The notes under the pieces were generated by a model, which did not search any database, was not told where the DNA came from, and was given only the letters and a program-made list of their open reading frames with translations. From Phil1 sp964546125 (GTDB taxonomy: Bacteria; Bacillota; Clostridia; Christensenellales; CAG-138): 32,374 bases of DNA. The stretch's first letter is position 1. Each line of letters starts with the position of its first letter. The DNA lies in NCBI GenBank assembly GCA_964546125.1, contig CAZJIS010000014.1:1-32374 (forward strand), written 5' to 3'. Below are positions 24,035 to 31,795 of the stretch, one piece after another. A program made the translations under genes and the position numbers.

Positions 24035-25396
24035 TTAAAGGAGCTTTTTCGTTTGCAGATACACATCTCCGCTGCCCACGGTGACCACGAGGTCGCCCGG
24101 GCGCGCGTGCTGCTCCAGGTATGCGTTGATTTCTTCGAACGAAGCAAGATAGGTTGCTTGCGCGCCGCCCTGTTGAATGGCGCGCACCATGTCGCGCGCA
24201 TGGACGCTGCCGTCGTTCTTCTCCCGCCCGGGGAAGATATCGGGCACGAGCACGAGGTCCGCATCCGAAAAACAGGTAACATCTTCACAAAACAGGGTCT
24301 TTGCGCGCGTGTAGGAATTGCACTGGAACACGCAAAAAAGCTTATCGTGCTTGATGCGCTTTGCCGCGGCGAGCGTCGCCGCGATTTCTTTGGGATGGTG
24401 CGCGTAGTCGTGGTAGATGCGCACGCCTCTCTTCTCGCCGTAAAACTCGAAGCGGCGGCGGGTGTTTTCAAAGCGCGCGAGCGCAAAGGCGATCTCTTCG
24501 AGCGAAGCGCCCAGCTCGAGGGCCACGGCCGCGGCCGCAAGCGCGTTGGTAACGCTGTGCTCGCCCGGCACGTTGAGCCGGATGCGCCCGAGAGCTTCGC
24601 CCTGATGGCATAGCGTAAAGCTGGCGCAGCCCGCATCGTCATATTCGATGTCGCCGGCAGTATAATCGGCCTCAAAAAAACCGTAGGTGACCTTGCGGCC
24701 TTCGTGCGCCTCGAGCAGCGCGCGCACATGCGCATCGTTCGCGCAGCCAAGAAGCAGCCCGTTTTCAGGAAGAAGCTTGGTGAAGCGGCGGAACGCTTCG
24801 ACGATGCGCTCCATGCTGCCGTAATAATCGAGGTGATCGTTATCGATGTTGTTGATGAGCGCAATCGTCGGCCGCAGCGTGAGGAAGCTTTCGACATATT
24901 CGCAGGCTTCGGTGATGAAGCGCTCGTTCGAGCCGAGCCGCACGCCGCCCTTAAGAAAATCGACAAAGCCGCCGATGTGGACGGTGGCGTCCACTGCGCC
25001 AAGCTCGCAAAGAAGCGCGAGCATCGATGTGATCGTGGTTTTGCCGTGGCAGCCCGCGATGGCGACAACCTCACGGTAGCCTTCGCTCAGCTGCCCGAGC
25101 GCCACGCTGCGCTCGATTTCGGGAATACCCCGCGCGCGCGCCGCCGCGCGTTCGACATTATCCGCCTTCACCGCGGCCGAGTAGAGCACAAGTTCCGCCT
25201 CGCCGAGGTTGTTTGCATCGTGCCCGATCATGACCGGGATGCCGAGCTCTTTAAGCCTTTTGGTGAAGGGCGATTCGGTTTGATCCGACCCTTGCACAAA
25301 ATAGCCGCGCGCACACAAAATCTGCGCGAGGCCGCTCATAGAACAGCCGCCGATGCCCACGATGTGAATGCGTTGGTGGTCTTTGATATGCGCCAT
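24035..25396 (-). CDS. murC: UDP-N-acetylmuramate--L-alanine ligase
   Basis: Adds L-Ala to UDP-MurNAc in peptidoglycan precursor synthesis (cytoplasm). The 453-residue product starts MAHIKDHQRIHIVGIGGCSM, with the MurC N-terminal Rossmann motif GIGGCSMSGLA. The ATP loop is GCHGKTT (residues 115-121, K119), with Cys in place of the usual Thr. Further signatures: NIDNDHLDYYG, NVPGEHSVTNALAA and YHDYAHHPKEIAATL. GGGAGTTCAAT precedes the ATG. A perfect TATAAT lies 40 bases upstream, overlapping the ispE stop. Confidence 0.95.
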   Translation of the reverse strand: MAHIKDHQRIHIVGIGGCSMSGLAQILCARGYFVQGSDQTESPFTKRLKELGIPVMIGHDANNLGEAELVLYSAAVKADNVERAAARARGIPEIERSVALGQLSEGYREVVAIAGCHGKTTITSMLALLCELGAVDATVHIGGFVDFLKGGVRLGSNERFITEACEYVESFLTLRPTIALINNIDNDHLDYYGSMERIVEAFRRFTKLLPENGLLLGCANDAHVRALLEAHEGRKVTYGFFEADYTAGDIEYDDAGCASFTLCHQGEALGRIRLNVPGEHSVTNALAAAAVALELGASLEEIAFALARFENTRRRFEFYGEKRGVRIYHDYAHHPKEIAATLAAAKRIKHDKLFCVFQCNSYTRAKTLFCEDVTCFSDADLVLVPDIFPGREKNDGSVHARDMVRAIQQGGAQATYLASFEEINAYLEQHARPGDLVVTVGSGDVYLQTKKLL

Positions 25397-25435
25397 ATTG
25401 AACTCCCGTTCCGATCGTCGAGCGACCGATACAAC

Positions 25436-25441
25436 ATTATA
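25436..25441 (-). promoter_or_regulatory. -10 element for murC within the ispE stop region
   Basis: TATAAT on the minus strand, with the ispE TAA embedded in it, 40 bases upstream of the murC ATG. The -35 is weak (GTGCAG at a 17-base spacing). A secondary promoter inside the block is plausible. Confidence 0.5.
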
Positions 25442-26264
25442 CCATAGGATACGCAGGCCTGCACGCGCGCACGAACGCTTCCCCCGCGAACGCGCGCGCG
25501 GCAAGGCGCGCCGCCTGCGCGTTTTCAAAAATGCCGAACACCGCGCTGCCGCTGCCGGTCATGGAAGAGGCAAGCGCGCCGCAGTCCCGCATGCGATCAA
25601 GCAAATGTGCGATTTCCGGCACGAGGGAGCCGGCGGCCTCCTGAAGGCCGTTTGAGATGTGCGGCAAAAGCGCCGCGCGGTTTCCGGCGCAAATGGCCGC
25701 GACCGCCCCCGCGCTCGTTTGGGGCGGGTAGGGCGGCGCGAGCCGCGCGAACACCTCGCGCGTCGCAGCGCCCCGCGCGGGCTTCACGACGAGCAGGTCG
25801 AAGTCCATTTTCGGCAGGGGCGTGATGATCTCTCCCTTGCCCTCGCACAGCGCGAGCCCGCCCGCCATGCAAAACGGGATGTCGGCGCCGAGCGACGCCG
25901 CAAGGGCCAAAAGCGCCTGTTCCTCCATCGCCCGATAGCGCGCGTGCAGCGCGTTGAGCAGGGCCGCCGCATCCGCCGAGGAACCGCCAAGCCCCGCCCC
26001 GGGCGGGATGGCCCTTTGGATGGAAGCGCGAAGCCCCGCCCCCTTGCAATGCGCAAGATAGGCGCGCGCCGCGCGCTCGGCGACGCTGCCGGCGGGCAGG
26101 GGCGGGTCCGCCTCCACGAAAACGCCGGGCGCGCTGAAATCGACCGCGATCACATCGAAAAGATCGAGCGCGAGCATAACGGAGCTGAGGCTGTGGAAGC
26201 CGTCGGCCCGCTTGCCAAGCACATCGAGGGTCAGGTTCACCTTTGCATAGGCACGCATTTCCAT
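25437..26264 (-). CDS. ispE: 4-diphosphocytidyl-2-C-methyl-D-erythritol kinase
   Basis: Phosphorylates CDP-ME in the MEP isoprenoid pathway. The 275-residue product begins MEMRAYAKVNLTLDVLGKR, the normal family N terminus, with the GHMP kinase ATP loop PPGAGLGGSSADAAALL. FHSLSSVMLALDLFD and GADIPFCMAGG are also typical. No ribosome site precedes either ATG (26264 or 26258). TATAAT six bases upstream suggests a leaderless message. The open frame extends further upstream but has no homology there. It heads the minus-strand block and is divergent from spoIIR. Confidence 0.93.
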   Translation of the reverse strand: MEMRAYAKVNLTLDVLGKRADGFHSLSSVMLALDLFDVIAVDFSAPGVFVEADPPLPAGSVAERAARAYLAHCKGAGLRASIQRAIPPGAGLGGSSADAAALLNALHARYRAMEEQALLALAASLGADIPFCMAGGLALCEGKGEIITPLPKMDFDLLVVKPARGAATREVFARLAPPYPPQTSAGAVAAICAGNRAALLPHISNGLQEAAGSLVPEIAHLLDRMRDCGALASSMTGSGSAVFGIFENAQAARLAARAFAGEAFVRACRPAYPMV

Positions 26265-26270
26265 ACGAAC

Positions 26271-26299
26271 ATTATATACGCGATGATATCCCGATGAAA
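26271..26299 (-). promoter_or_regulatory. Predicted ispE promoter, start point at or near the ATG
   Basis: On the minus strand TTTCAT, 17 bases, then TATAAT (26276-26271). The first transcribed base would fall about seven bases further on, at the ispE ATG (26264). Confidence 0.55.
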
Positions 26300-26410
26300 G
26301 AGCCAATTCAGCGCGAAAAAACGGACAACAGGCCTCCAAACAAGCTCTTTTCGCATAAAAAGCGCGCGGTTCGTCAATGCTTTTCCCAAGATCGCCCACA
26401 AGGAGGGTTT

Positions 26411-26998
26411 ATGTTCACAAAACGGATCGTCGCGGCGCTTCTCGCGGCCGCGCTGTGCCTTGGGTTCACGCCCGCGCCGAAGGATGTTTTGCGCCTGCAC
26501 GTCATTGCCAACAGCGACAGTGCGGCCGACCAAAAAGCAAAACTTGCCGTGCGCGACGCAATCCTCGCCATTGAGGCGGATATGATCGGCTGCGCCGATG
26601 AAAGCGAAGCAAAGGCCGCGCTGCTCGCAGACGGCGGGGCGCTGCTCGAAGCCGCAGAAGAAACGCTTCGCGCGCACGGTATGGACTACGGCGCGCAGCT
26701 GATGCTCGGGCGCTACGAGTTCCCCGAGCGCGTCTACGGGGATGCCGTGTACCCCGCGGGGGAATACGAAGCGCTGCGCGTGGTGCTCGGCGAAGGGCAG
26801 GGACAGAACTGGTGGTGCGTACTCTTTCCGCCTTTATGCATATTGGAGCTTCCGGGCGGGAAAATTGATTATGAGGGGCTGGACGCGGACTTTGAGCTCG
26901 GCGGGTTCAAATTCAGCAGCGCGCTCCTCAAGCTTTTGAAAAGCATAGACGGAGGAAAGCTATGGCAAAAACTACAGGCAATGCGAAACACTTGGTAG
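26411..26998 (+). CDS. spoIIR: Stage II sporulation protein R
   Basis: The forespore-made signal protein that triggers processing of pro-sigma-E by SpoIIGA in the mother cell. 195 residues with an N-terminal signal or anchor (about 1-22) and family signatures LRLHVIANSDSAADQKAKL, VRDAILAIEADM and YPAGEYEALRVVLGEG followed by NWWCVLFPPLC. AAGGAGGG precedes the ATG. Its 3' end overlaps sleB by 37 bases. Forespore sigma-F control is expected from the family; I see no convincing sigma-F box. Confidence 0.93.
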   Translation: MFTKRIVAALLAAALCLGFTPAPKDVLRLHVIANSDSAADQKAKLAVRDAILAIEADMIGCADESEAKAALLADGGALLEAAEETLRAHGMDYGAQLMLGRYEFPERVYGDAVYPAGEYEALRVVLGEGQGQNWWCVLFPPLCILELPGGKIDYEGLDADFELGGFKFSSALLKLLKSIDGGKLWQKLQAMRNTW

Positions 26999-27663
26999 CG
27001 CTGGCGCTCGCGCTCGCGCTATGCATGCTGCTCCAAAGCGCGGTCTATGCGGCGGCGACGCTGCGCGTGGGTTCATCCGGCGACGAGGTCGTGACACTGC
27101 AAACAAAACTTAAGCGCTGGGGTTACTACTCCGGCGCGATCGACGGCAAATTCGGGACGATGACGCAAAAGGCGGTGATCTACTTCCAGCGCAGCAACGG
27201 CCTTTCGGCCGACGGCATCGTGGGCCCGGCGACCGCAAAGGCGATGGGCCTGACGCTCTCCGTCCCGACCGGGGGCGGAAGTTCGGGCGGCTCGTCGAAC
27301 AACAACAGCGACCTTTACCTTTTGGCGCGGGTCGTCTATGGCGAAGCGCGCGGCGAACCCTATAAGGGGCAGGTGGCGGTCGCGGCGGTGATTTTGAACC
27401 GCGTGAAAAGCAGCGAATTCCCAAACTCCCTCAGCGGCGTTGTTTACCAGAGCGGCGCTTTTGACGCGGTGAAGGACGGGCAGGTCAACCTGACGCCCGA
27501 TGAAACGTCCATCAAGGCCGCGACGGACGCAATGAACGGGTGGGACCCGACGAACGGCTGCCTTTATTACTACAACCCGGCCACGAGCACGAACAAGTGG
27601 ATGCTATCCCTGCCCGTGACGCTCTCTATCGGCCGGCATAACTTCTGCCTCGGCAAGAAATAA
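26962..27663 (+). CDS. sleB: Spore cortex-lytic enzyme SleB
   Basis: A 233-residue lytic transglycosylase acting on spore cortex peptidoglycan at germination. Signal peptide about residues 1-31; PG_binding_1 domain about 33-92 (LRVGSSGDEVVTLQTKLKRW); a Gly/Ser/Asn linker; then the Hydrolase_2 catalytic domain from about 115 with E128 in VVYGEARGE and VAAVILNRV. GGAGG seven bases before the ATG supports this start, even though it lies inside spoIIR. It is followed 13 bases later by ypeB, its usual partner. Confidence 0.95.
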   Translation: MAKTTGNAKHLVALALALALCMLLQSAVYAAATLRVGSSGDEVVTLQTKLKRWGYYSGAIDGKFGTMTQKAVIYFQRSNGLSADGIVGPATAKAMGLTLSVPTGGGSSGGSSNNNSDLYLLARVVYGEARGEPYKGQVAVAAVILNRVKSSEFPNSLSGVVYQSGAFDAVKDGQVNLTPDETSIKAATDAMNGWDPTNGCLYYYNPATSTNKWMLSLPVTLSIGRHNFCLGKK

Positions 27664-27676
27664 GGGGGAAAAGAAG

Positions 27677-28778
27677 ATGAGCGATCGCACAAAGGACATC
27701 ATTACAAGGGTAGTCATCCCGCTCGTTCTGGTTGTTGCGGTGGTGAGCCTTGCTTTCTGGGGCGCGCAGCAGCGCGCGCTCGCGGATGAATTCCGCTACA
27801 CGGCCTCGACTATGTATCGCCGCGCGTTCACGGAGCTTTGCACGAACATGGGCGACTTGCAAACAGCGCTCGGGAAACTGCGCGTGGTCAACAGCCCCAC
27901 GCAAAACGTGCTGCTTCTCGACGACATCTGGCGGCTCTCGGGCTCGTGCGTGAGCCTTCTAAGCCAGATCCCCTCCTCCCACCTCGACACGGGCGAGCTT
28001 GGGCAGTTCATCACGCGCATCGGAGATTATGCGCATACCCTCACGAAAAAGGCGCTTTCGAATGAAACCGCGGCCGAGGAAGACCGCCGCCAGCTCGATG
28101 AGCTCTACGCGCGCTGCGGCGAGATTGCCGCCGACCTTAACGACCGCCTCGCTATCGGCGACGTGCCGATGGCTGCCATCACGCAGGATGAATTCTTCAC
28201 CGCGGTGAACGACACCTACGCGAGCACCGAAGATGTTTCGAAGTTCCCGACGCTCATTTACGACGGTCCCTTCTCCGAGAGCACCGAAAAGCAAGAGGCG
28301 CGCGGCGTTTCGGGCAAGGGGGTCACGCCGGAGGAAGCCAAACAAATTGCCCTTCGCCTTGCAAACCTCGGCTCCTTTGATTCGGAAGGCGACTCGAACG
28401 GCACGATTCCTGCCTATGATTTCCACGGCAGCTATGGGGACGGGCGCGAGGTGGACGTTTCGATCACCAAGACCGGCGGCATGATGCTTTGGATGATGTC
28501 CTCGGCAACGGGCACAGCCTCGGGCGTGCCGGGCGATGAAACGGTGACAAAGCTTCGCCAGGCGGGGCTCGAATGGCTCGCCAAACAAGGCTACCAGAGC
28601 ATGGAGGCGACCTACGCCCAATATTACGGCGGCAGCGCGTTGTTCAACTTCGCCTTCGTGCAGGACGACGCGATCATCTACAACGACCTGATCAAGGTGT
28701 GGGTCGACGTGGAAACCTACGAAGTCATCGGCGCGGACGCGCGCAACTATCTTTTCAGCCACGTGGAGCGCAATATCA
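27677..28778 (+). CDS. ypeB: Germination protein YpeB, 3' end lost in assembly gap
   Basis: Needed to keep and protect SleB in the spore inner membrane and cortex. 367 residues are visible: a TM anchor (about 10-32), a long helical region and one or more C-terminal PepSY-like repeats (GVTPEEAKQIALRLANLG; VSITKTGGMMLWMM; YNDLIKVWVDVETYEVIGAD). The frame runs into the N run at 28779. The family is usually about 450 residues, so some 80 residues are missing. The sequence after the gap does not resemble YpeB. Confidence 0.9.
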
Positions 28779-28878
28779 NNNNNNNNNNNNNNNNNNNNNN
28801 NNNNNNNNNNNNNNNNNNNNNNNNNNNNNNNNNNNNNNNNNNNNNNNNNNNNNNNNNNNNNNNNNNNNNNNNNNNNNN
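28779..28878. other. Assembly gap (100 N)
   Basis: Exactly 100 N, the conventional placeholder for unknown length. It removes the ypeB 3' end and the promoter region of the following gene. Confidence 0.99.
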
Positions 28879-28892
28879 TTATGATAATATGA

Positions 28893-28923
28893 AATCGCAC
28901 AGTCCATCATGAACCGTGCGATT
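28893..28923. repeat. Inverted repeat upstream of the unknown/MBL gene pair
   Basis: AATCGCAC and GTGCGATT, eight bases each with a 15-base spacer, lie between a TATGATAAT -10-like sequence (28880-28888) and the ribosome site of the next gene. Could be an operator or an RNA hairpin. Confidence 0.5.
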
Positions 28924-28943
28924 CTTCTATACCGGAGGCGCGC

Positions 28944-29387
28944 ATGGACGACGCGTATCGCTTCATTATGGGCGAAAACGCGCCCGCGTGGCGCAAAAAG
29001 CCGCCCGCGCTCGACTGCGGCACGATTCTGTGCCGCGCGTCCCTTTTGCCCCCGCCGGGGGAGGCGGACATCACGACGCGGGCCGGCATGGCGCTCGCGA
29101 GGCTCAAGACCCTTTCAAAAAAAACGCATTGCGGCTGCCCGGACGACGAGCGGGTGAAGCGCGCGCTTTGGCTGTGCCTGGGCGCCGTCGCTTTCCCCGG
29201 CGACGCGCGGCGCACCCGCGCAAGGATCGCGGAGGCGGCGGAGGCCGCGCTTTGTTTGACCCACGGCGCGGCGCCCCGCGAACGGGAAGCCCTGCGCGCG
29301 CGCTGCGCGCAGCCCGCCGATGCGATGGCGCGCCTGCTATCCCTCGCGCTTAAGCGACAAAACGACAAGGAGGAAAGAATATGCTGA
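28944..29387 (+). CDS. Unknown cysteine-containing protein (147 aa)
   Basis: No family recognised. The product starts MDDAYRFIMGENAPAWRKK and has seven cysteines, including CGC near residue 63-65. It is rich in Ala and Arg, predicted helical, without TM or signal. CGGAGG stands eight bases before the ATG. Its last 7 bases overlap the start of the MBL-fold gene, so the two are coupled. A substrate-handling or regulatory partner of the hydrolase is possible but unsupported. Confidence 0.7.
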   Translation: MDDAYRFIMGENAPAWRKKPPALDCGTILCRASLLPPPGEADITTRAGMALARLKTLSKKTHCGCPDDERVKRALWLCLGAVAFPGDARRTRARIAEAAEAALCLTHGAAPREREALRARCAQPADAMARLLSLALKRQNDKEERIC

Positions 29388-30034
29388 TCAAATGGTACGG
29401 CCACAGCTGTTTTCTGATCACCGCCGCATCGGGCGCGCGGATTTTGACCGACCCCTATGACCCGAGCGTCGGCTACCCGATGCACAAAATCGAATGCGAC
29501 GCGGTAAGCGTGAGCCACATGCATTTTGACCACAATTATTTCGACATGTGCGCGGGCGACCCCGTGCGCATCACCGGCCCCGGGGAACATGAGGCGGGCG
29601 GCGTAAGCATCCGCGGCGTGGAGACGGCCCACGATGAAGTGGGCGGCGCAAAACGCGGCAAGAACACCGTGTTTATTTTCGAGCTTGAAGATATGCGCGT
29701 TATGCACGCGGGCGACATCGGCGCGATGCCGGATGCGGACACCCTCGCGGCCATCGGCCCGGTGGACGTGCTGCTCGTGCCCGTGGGCGGCTTCTATACG
29801 ATTGACGGGGCGGGCGCGCGCGAACTCGCGCGGCTTCTCGACCCGAAGGTAACCATCCCCATGCACTACAAAACCTCCGCCATCGGCGAAGATACGCGTT
29901 TAAGCGATCTCGAGCCGTTTTTGAGCGGCCTTAAGGGCTACGCCGTGCATCGCCTGCGCCAAAGCGAGGCGGCGCTCAACCGCGCAAGCCTCGGCGCAAA
30001 CCGCGTAATCGCGCTCGATTACGCGAGGGAGTGA
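29381..30034 (+). CDS. MBL-fold metal-dependent hydrolase (UlaG/UPF0173-like)
   Basis: A 217-residue metallo-beta-lactamase-fold protein. It begins MLIKWYGHSCFLI, has the SHMHFDHNYF metal motif (HxHxDH), later HAGDIGAMPD (bridging Asp) and PMHYKT (last His). Members related to UlaG and UPF0173 hydrolyse lactones or phosphodiesters; the substrate here cannot be predicted. AAGGAGG precedes the ATG by eight bases. The stop is followed three bases later by a new GTG start. Confidence 0.88.
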   Translation: MLIKWYGHSCFLITAASGARILTDPYDPSVGYPMHKIECDAVSVSHMHFDHNYFDMCAGDPVRITGPGEHEAGGVSIRGVETAHDEVGGAKRGKNTVFIFELEDMRVMHAGDIGAMPDADTLAAIGPVDVLLVPVGGFYTIDGAGARELARLLDPKVTIPMHYKTSAIGEDTRLSDLEPFLSGLKGYAVHRLRQSEAALNRASLGANRVIALDYARE

Positions 30035-30037
30035 GCG

Positions 30038-30086
30038 TGGACGCGCGTTTTGACGGCTTCCCCGCGGGGTTTGAACAGGCTGTGGC
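30038..30086 (+). CDS. Start of a further gene, cut by assembly gap
   Basis: A GTG with AGGGAGTGAG upstream begins an open frame reading VDARFDGFPAGFEQAVA before the N run. Spacing and ribosome site suggest it belongs to the MBL operon. Too short to identify. Confidence 0.4.
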
Positions 30087-30186
30087 NNNNNNNNNNNNNN
30101 NNNNNNNNNNNNNNNNNNNNNNNNNNNNNNNNNNNNNNNNNNNNNNNNNNNNNNNNNNNNNNNNNNNNNNNNNNNNNNNNNNNNNN
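30087..30186. other. Assembly gap (100 N)
   Basis: Exactly 100 N. It lies between two convergent genes and removes the 3' ends of both. Confidence 0.99.
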
Positions 30187-30704
30187 GCGCCAAAGTCATC
30201 ATAAACAAGGCGCGCATGGCAGGTGAGCACATCGGGCCCGGCGAGCGCGATGCGGTAGGTGTCGCCCCGGGCGGAGCGGGCCGTGCGGACGAGTTTCTCA
30301 ATGCTGAAAAGGGCGGCGTCCGCCGCATCATCCCCCGCGGCAAAGGCGAGCTCCTCTTCCGGCACGAGGGCAAAAAAGCCTGTGGAGATGACGCGCGTGC
30401 GCGGGTCGCGCCCGACGCCGCCGAAGGTTCCGAACTGCCGAAGCGCCGCCCCTACGACGCCGGTTTCTTCTTGAAGTTCGCGCGCGGCCGCCTGCTCGAG
30501 CTCTTCATCCATTTCCACAAAGCCGCCCGGCAGCGCCCAGCGCCCGATGTAGGGATGGTTGCGCCGCTTGATGAGCAGCACGCGGAGATCGCGGCCCGAC
30601 GGGACGAAAACGGCCATATCGACCGTCGCCGAGGGGCGGCGGTAGCGGGTTTCGTCATATTCAGCCAAAAACGCTTCGAGCGTGCGGCCCTGTTCATCGC
30701 GCAT
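30187..30704 (-). CDS. NUDIX hydrolase, C terminus lost in assembly gap
   Basis: Hydrolyses nucleoside diphosphates linked to another moiety (X). The NUDIX box is complete: GGFVEMDEELEQAAARELQE followed by ETGV. VLLIKRRNHPYIGRWALPGG precedes it and FGTFGGVGRDPRTRVIST follows, resembling ADP-ribose pyrophosphatase or NrtR-like proteins. I chose the ATG at 30704 (MRDEQGRTLEAFLAEYDE) because AGGAGGCG lies ten bases upstream; an ATG at 30731 has no ribosome site. About 172 residues remain, the rest is in the gap. Confidence 0.88.
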
Positions 30705-30736
30705 CTTATGAGCGCCTCCTGTTATTTTCATTTTTG

Positions 30737-30745
30737 ATTATATCA
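30737..30745 (-). promoter_or_regulatory. Extended -10 promoter of the NUDIX gene
   Basis: TGATATAAT (TGn plus a perfect TATAAT) on the minus strand, about 33 bases before the NUDIX ATG. No good -35 at normal spacing, as is common for extended -10 promoters. Confidence 0.55.
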
Positions 30746-30799
30746 CAACCCACATGCGGCAATATATATAAGGTATGAAAACCGCCGGGGGATGATTGA

Positions 30800-31585
30800 A
30801 TGAAAACGCAGAAGCTTTTCGCGCTCACGGGAACCGCGCGCGGCGCGGCGCGCCTGACTTTGGATGAAAACGGCGGCACGCTCGCCGTCGAGCTTGCCGG
30901 TTACCGCGGCGCGTGCGAAGCGTGGCTTGTGCTGCAGGGCGGCGCGCTTTTGCATGCGCCGCTTGGCCCTGCGATGCGCGCCGCCGTCCCCGCCAAAGCG
31001 CGGGACGCCGCGGGCGTGTTCCTCTCAAGCGGGGGCGCGATCATCGCCCGCGGCGGCAACGGCCTTTCGGCCGCGCAAATGGATGCGGCCTCGCTGCGCG
31101 TGCTCGCGCAGCTTGCGCAGCGCAAAAAAGAAACGGCGCCGCCCGAACTTCAAACTTTGCCGCCGCGCGCCGAGCAGGCAGCGCCCGCGCAAGCGGCGCC
31201 TCCACAGCAGGCTTCGAAGGAAAACCGCGCTTCGACCCTGCCGGCGGGCAGCGCAGGCGCATGCGGACGCCCCGCAGCACCGGGCGGAGCGCGCACCGCA
31301 CAGATGCTGCGCGAAGAGGGGCCGCCTGTTGAAAGCGACGCCGCACGCGCGATCGTGTCGATGGCCAACCGCCTTTTCTACCCGCCCGGCGCGGACGACG
31401 CGCCCGCGGCTTACCTTCAAACGCATGTGCGCGCGGCCGGCACGCACACGCCGGCCGGATGTCCGCACTGCGCGCCGCCGGCCGGCCAAAAGCCAACCCC
31501 GCCCGCCGCGAAGCACGGCGCGCACCCGCCCATGTACGGCCCGCGCAAAAGGCATCCGCGCGGCCGTTCGGGGCGGCCGTACTAG
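30800..31585 (+). CDS. Ala/Pro-rich protein of unknown function
   Basis: 261 residues, family not recognised. Residues 1-105 look like a folded beta-rich domain (LFALTGTARGAARLTLDE; LAVELAGYRGACEAWLVLQG). Residues about 110-175 are a low-complexity Ala/Pro/Gln linker. A short helical piece follows (DAARAIVSMANRLFYPP), then a CPHC motif near residue 222 and a basic, Pro/His/Arg-rich tail ending GRSGRPY. GGGGGATGA precedes the ATG. Divergent from the NUDIX gene. No signal peptide or TM. Confidence 0.72.
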   Translation: MKTQKLFALTGTARGAARLTLDENGGTLAVELAGYRGACEAWLVLQGGALLHAPLGPAMRAAVPAKARDAAGVFLSSGGAIIARGGNGLSAAQMDAASLRVLAQLAQRKKETAPPELQTLPPRAEQAAPAQAAPPQQASKENRASTLPAGSAGACGRPAAPGGARTAQMLREEGPPVESDAARAIVSMANRLFYPPGADDAPAAYLQTHVRAAGTHTPAGCPHCAPPAGQKPTPPAAKHGAHPPMYGPRKRHPRGRSGRPY

Positions 31586-31675
31586 GTCGGCACAACATAT
31601 GGGAAACGCGCCGCGCTCCCTGCACAAGAGCGCCGATTTTCTATGAAAAAAGCGGCGAAAGTCCATGACTTTTCG

Positions 31676-31704
31676 TTGACATCGGCCAAAGCCTGTGGTA
31701 GATT
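31676..31704 (+). promoter_or_regulatory. Vegetative promoter of rpmG-secE-nusG
   Basis: A perfect TTGACA -35, 17-base spacer and TAGATT -10 give a strong sigma-A-type promoter with a start near 31711, about 85 bases before rpmG. Confidence 0.85.
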
Positions 31705-31714
31705 ATTAAAGCAT

Positions 31715-31735
31715 CCCCCGCAAGGGGGGTTTATT
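31715..31735 (+). promoter_or_regulatory. GNRA-capped hairpin at the start of the rpmG leader
   Basis: CCCCC-GCAA-GGGGG followed by a T-rich stretch (TTTATTT). It sits within the first bases of the predicted transcript. It might stabilise the 5' end or act as a weak attenuator. A second small hairpin, CGGCA-GCG-TGCCG, is at 31760-31772. Confidence 0.5.
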
Positions 31736-31795
31736 TAGGTACGTAGATAGCGAATGCGTCGGCAGCGTGCCGCGAAATACAGGAGGTTACGGGAA

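Noticed and set aside
24027..24048. Palindrome GCTCCTTTAAAGGAGC with a T-run at the murC stop, resembling a terminator
   Set aside because: The T-run is on the plus strand, where no gene ends; on the minus strand, the transcribed one, there is no T-tract and the next gene follows directly.
26353..26378. GCATA followed about 17 bases later by CAATGCT upstream of spoIIR as a sigma-F or sigma-G promoter
   Set aside because: The match to either consensus is too weak to support a call.
26265..26399. Upstream in-frame extension of ispE
   Set aside because: The family N terminus begins at MRAYAKVNL and the extension would run across the spoIIR leader.
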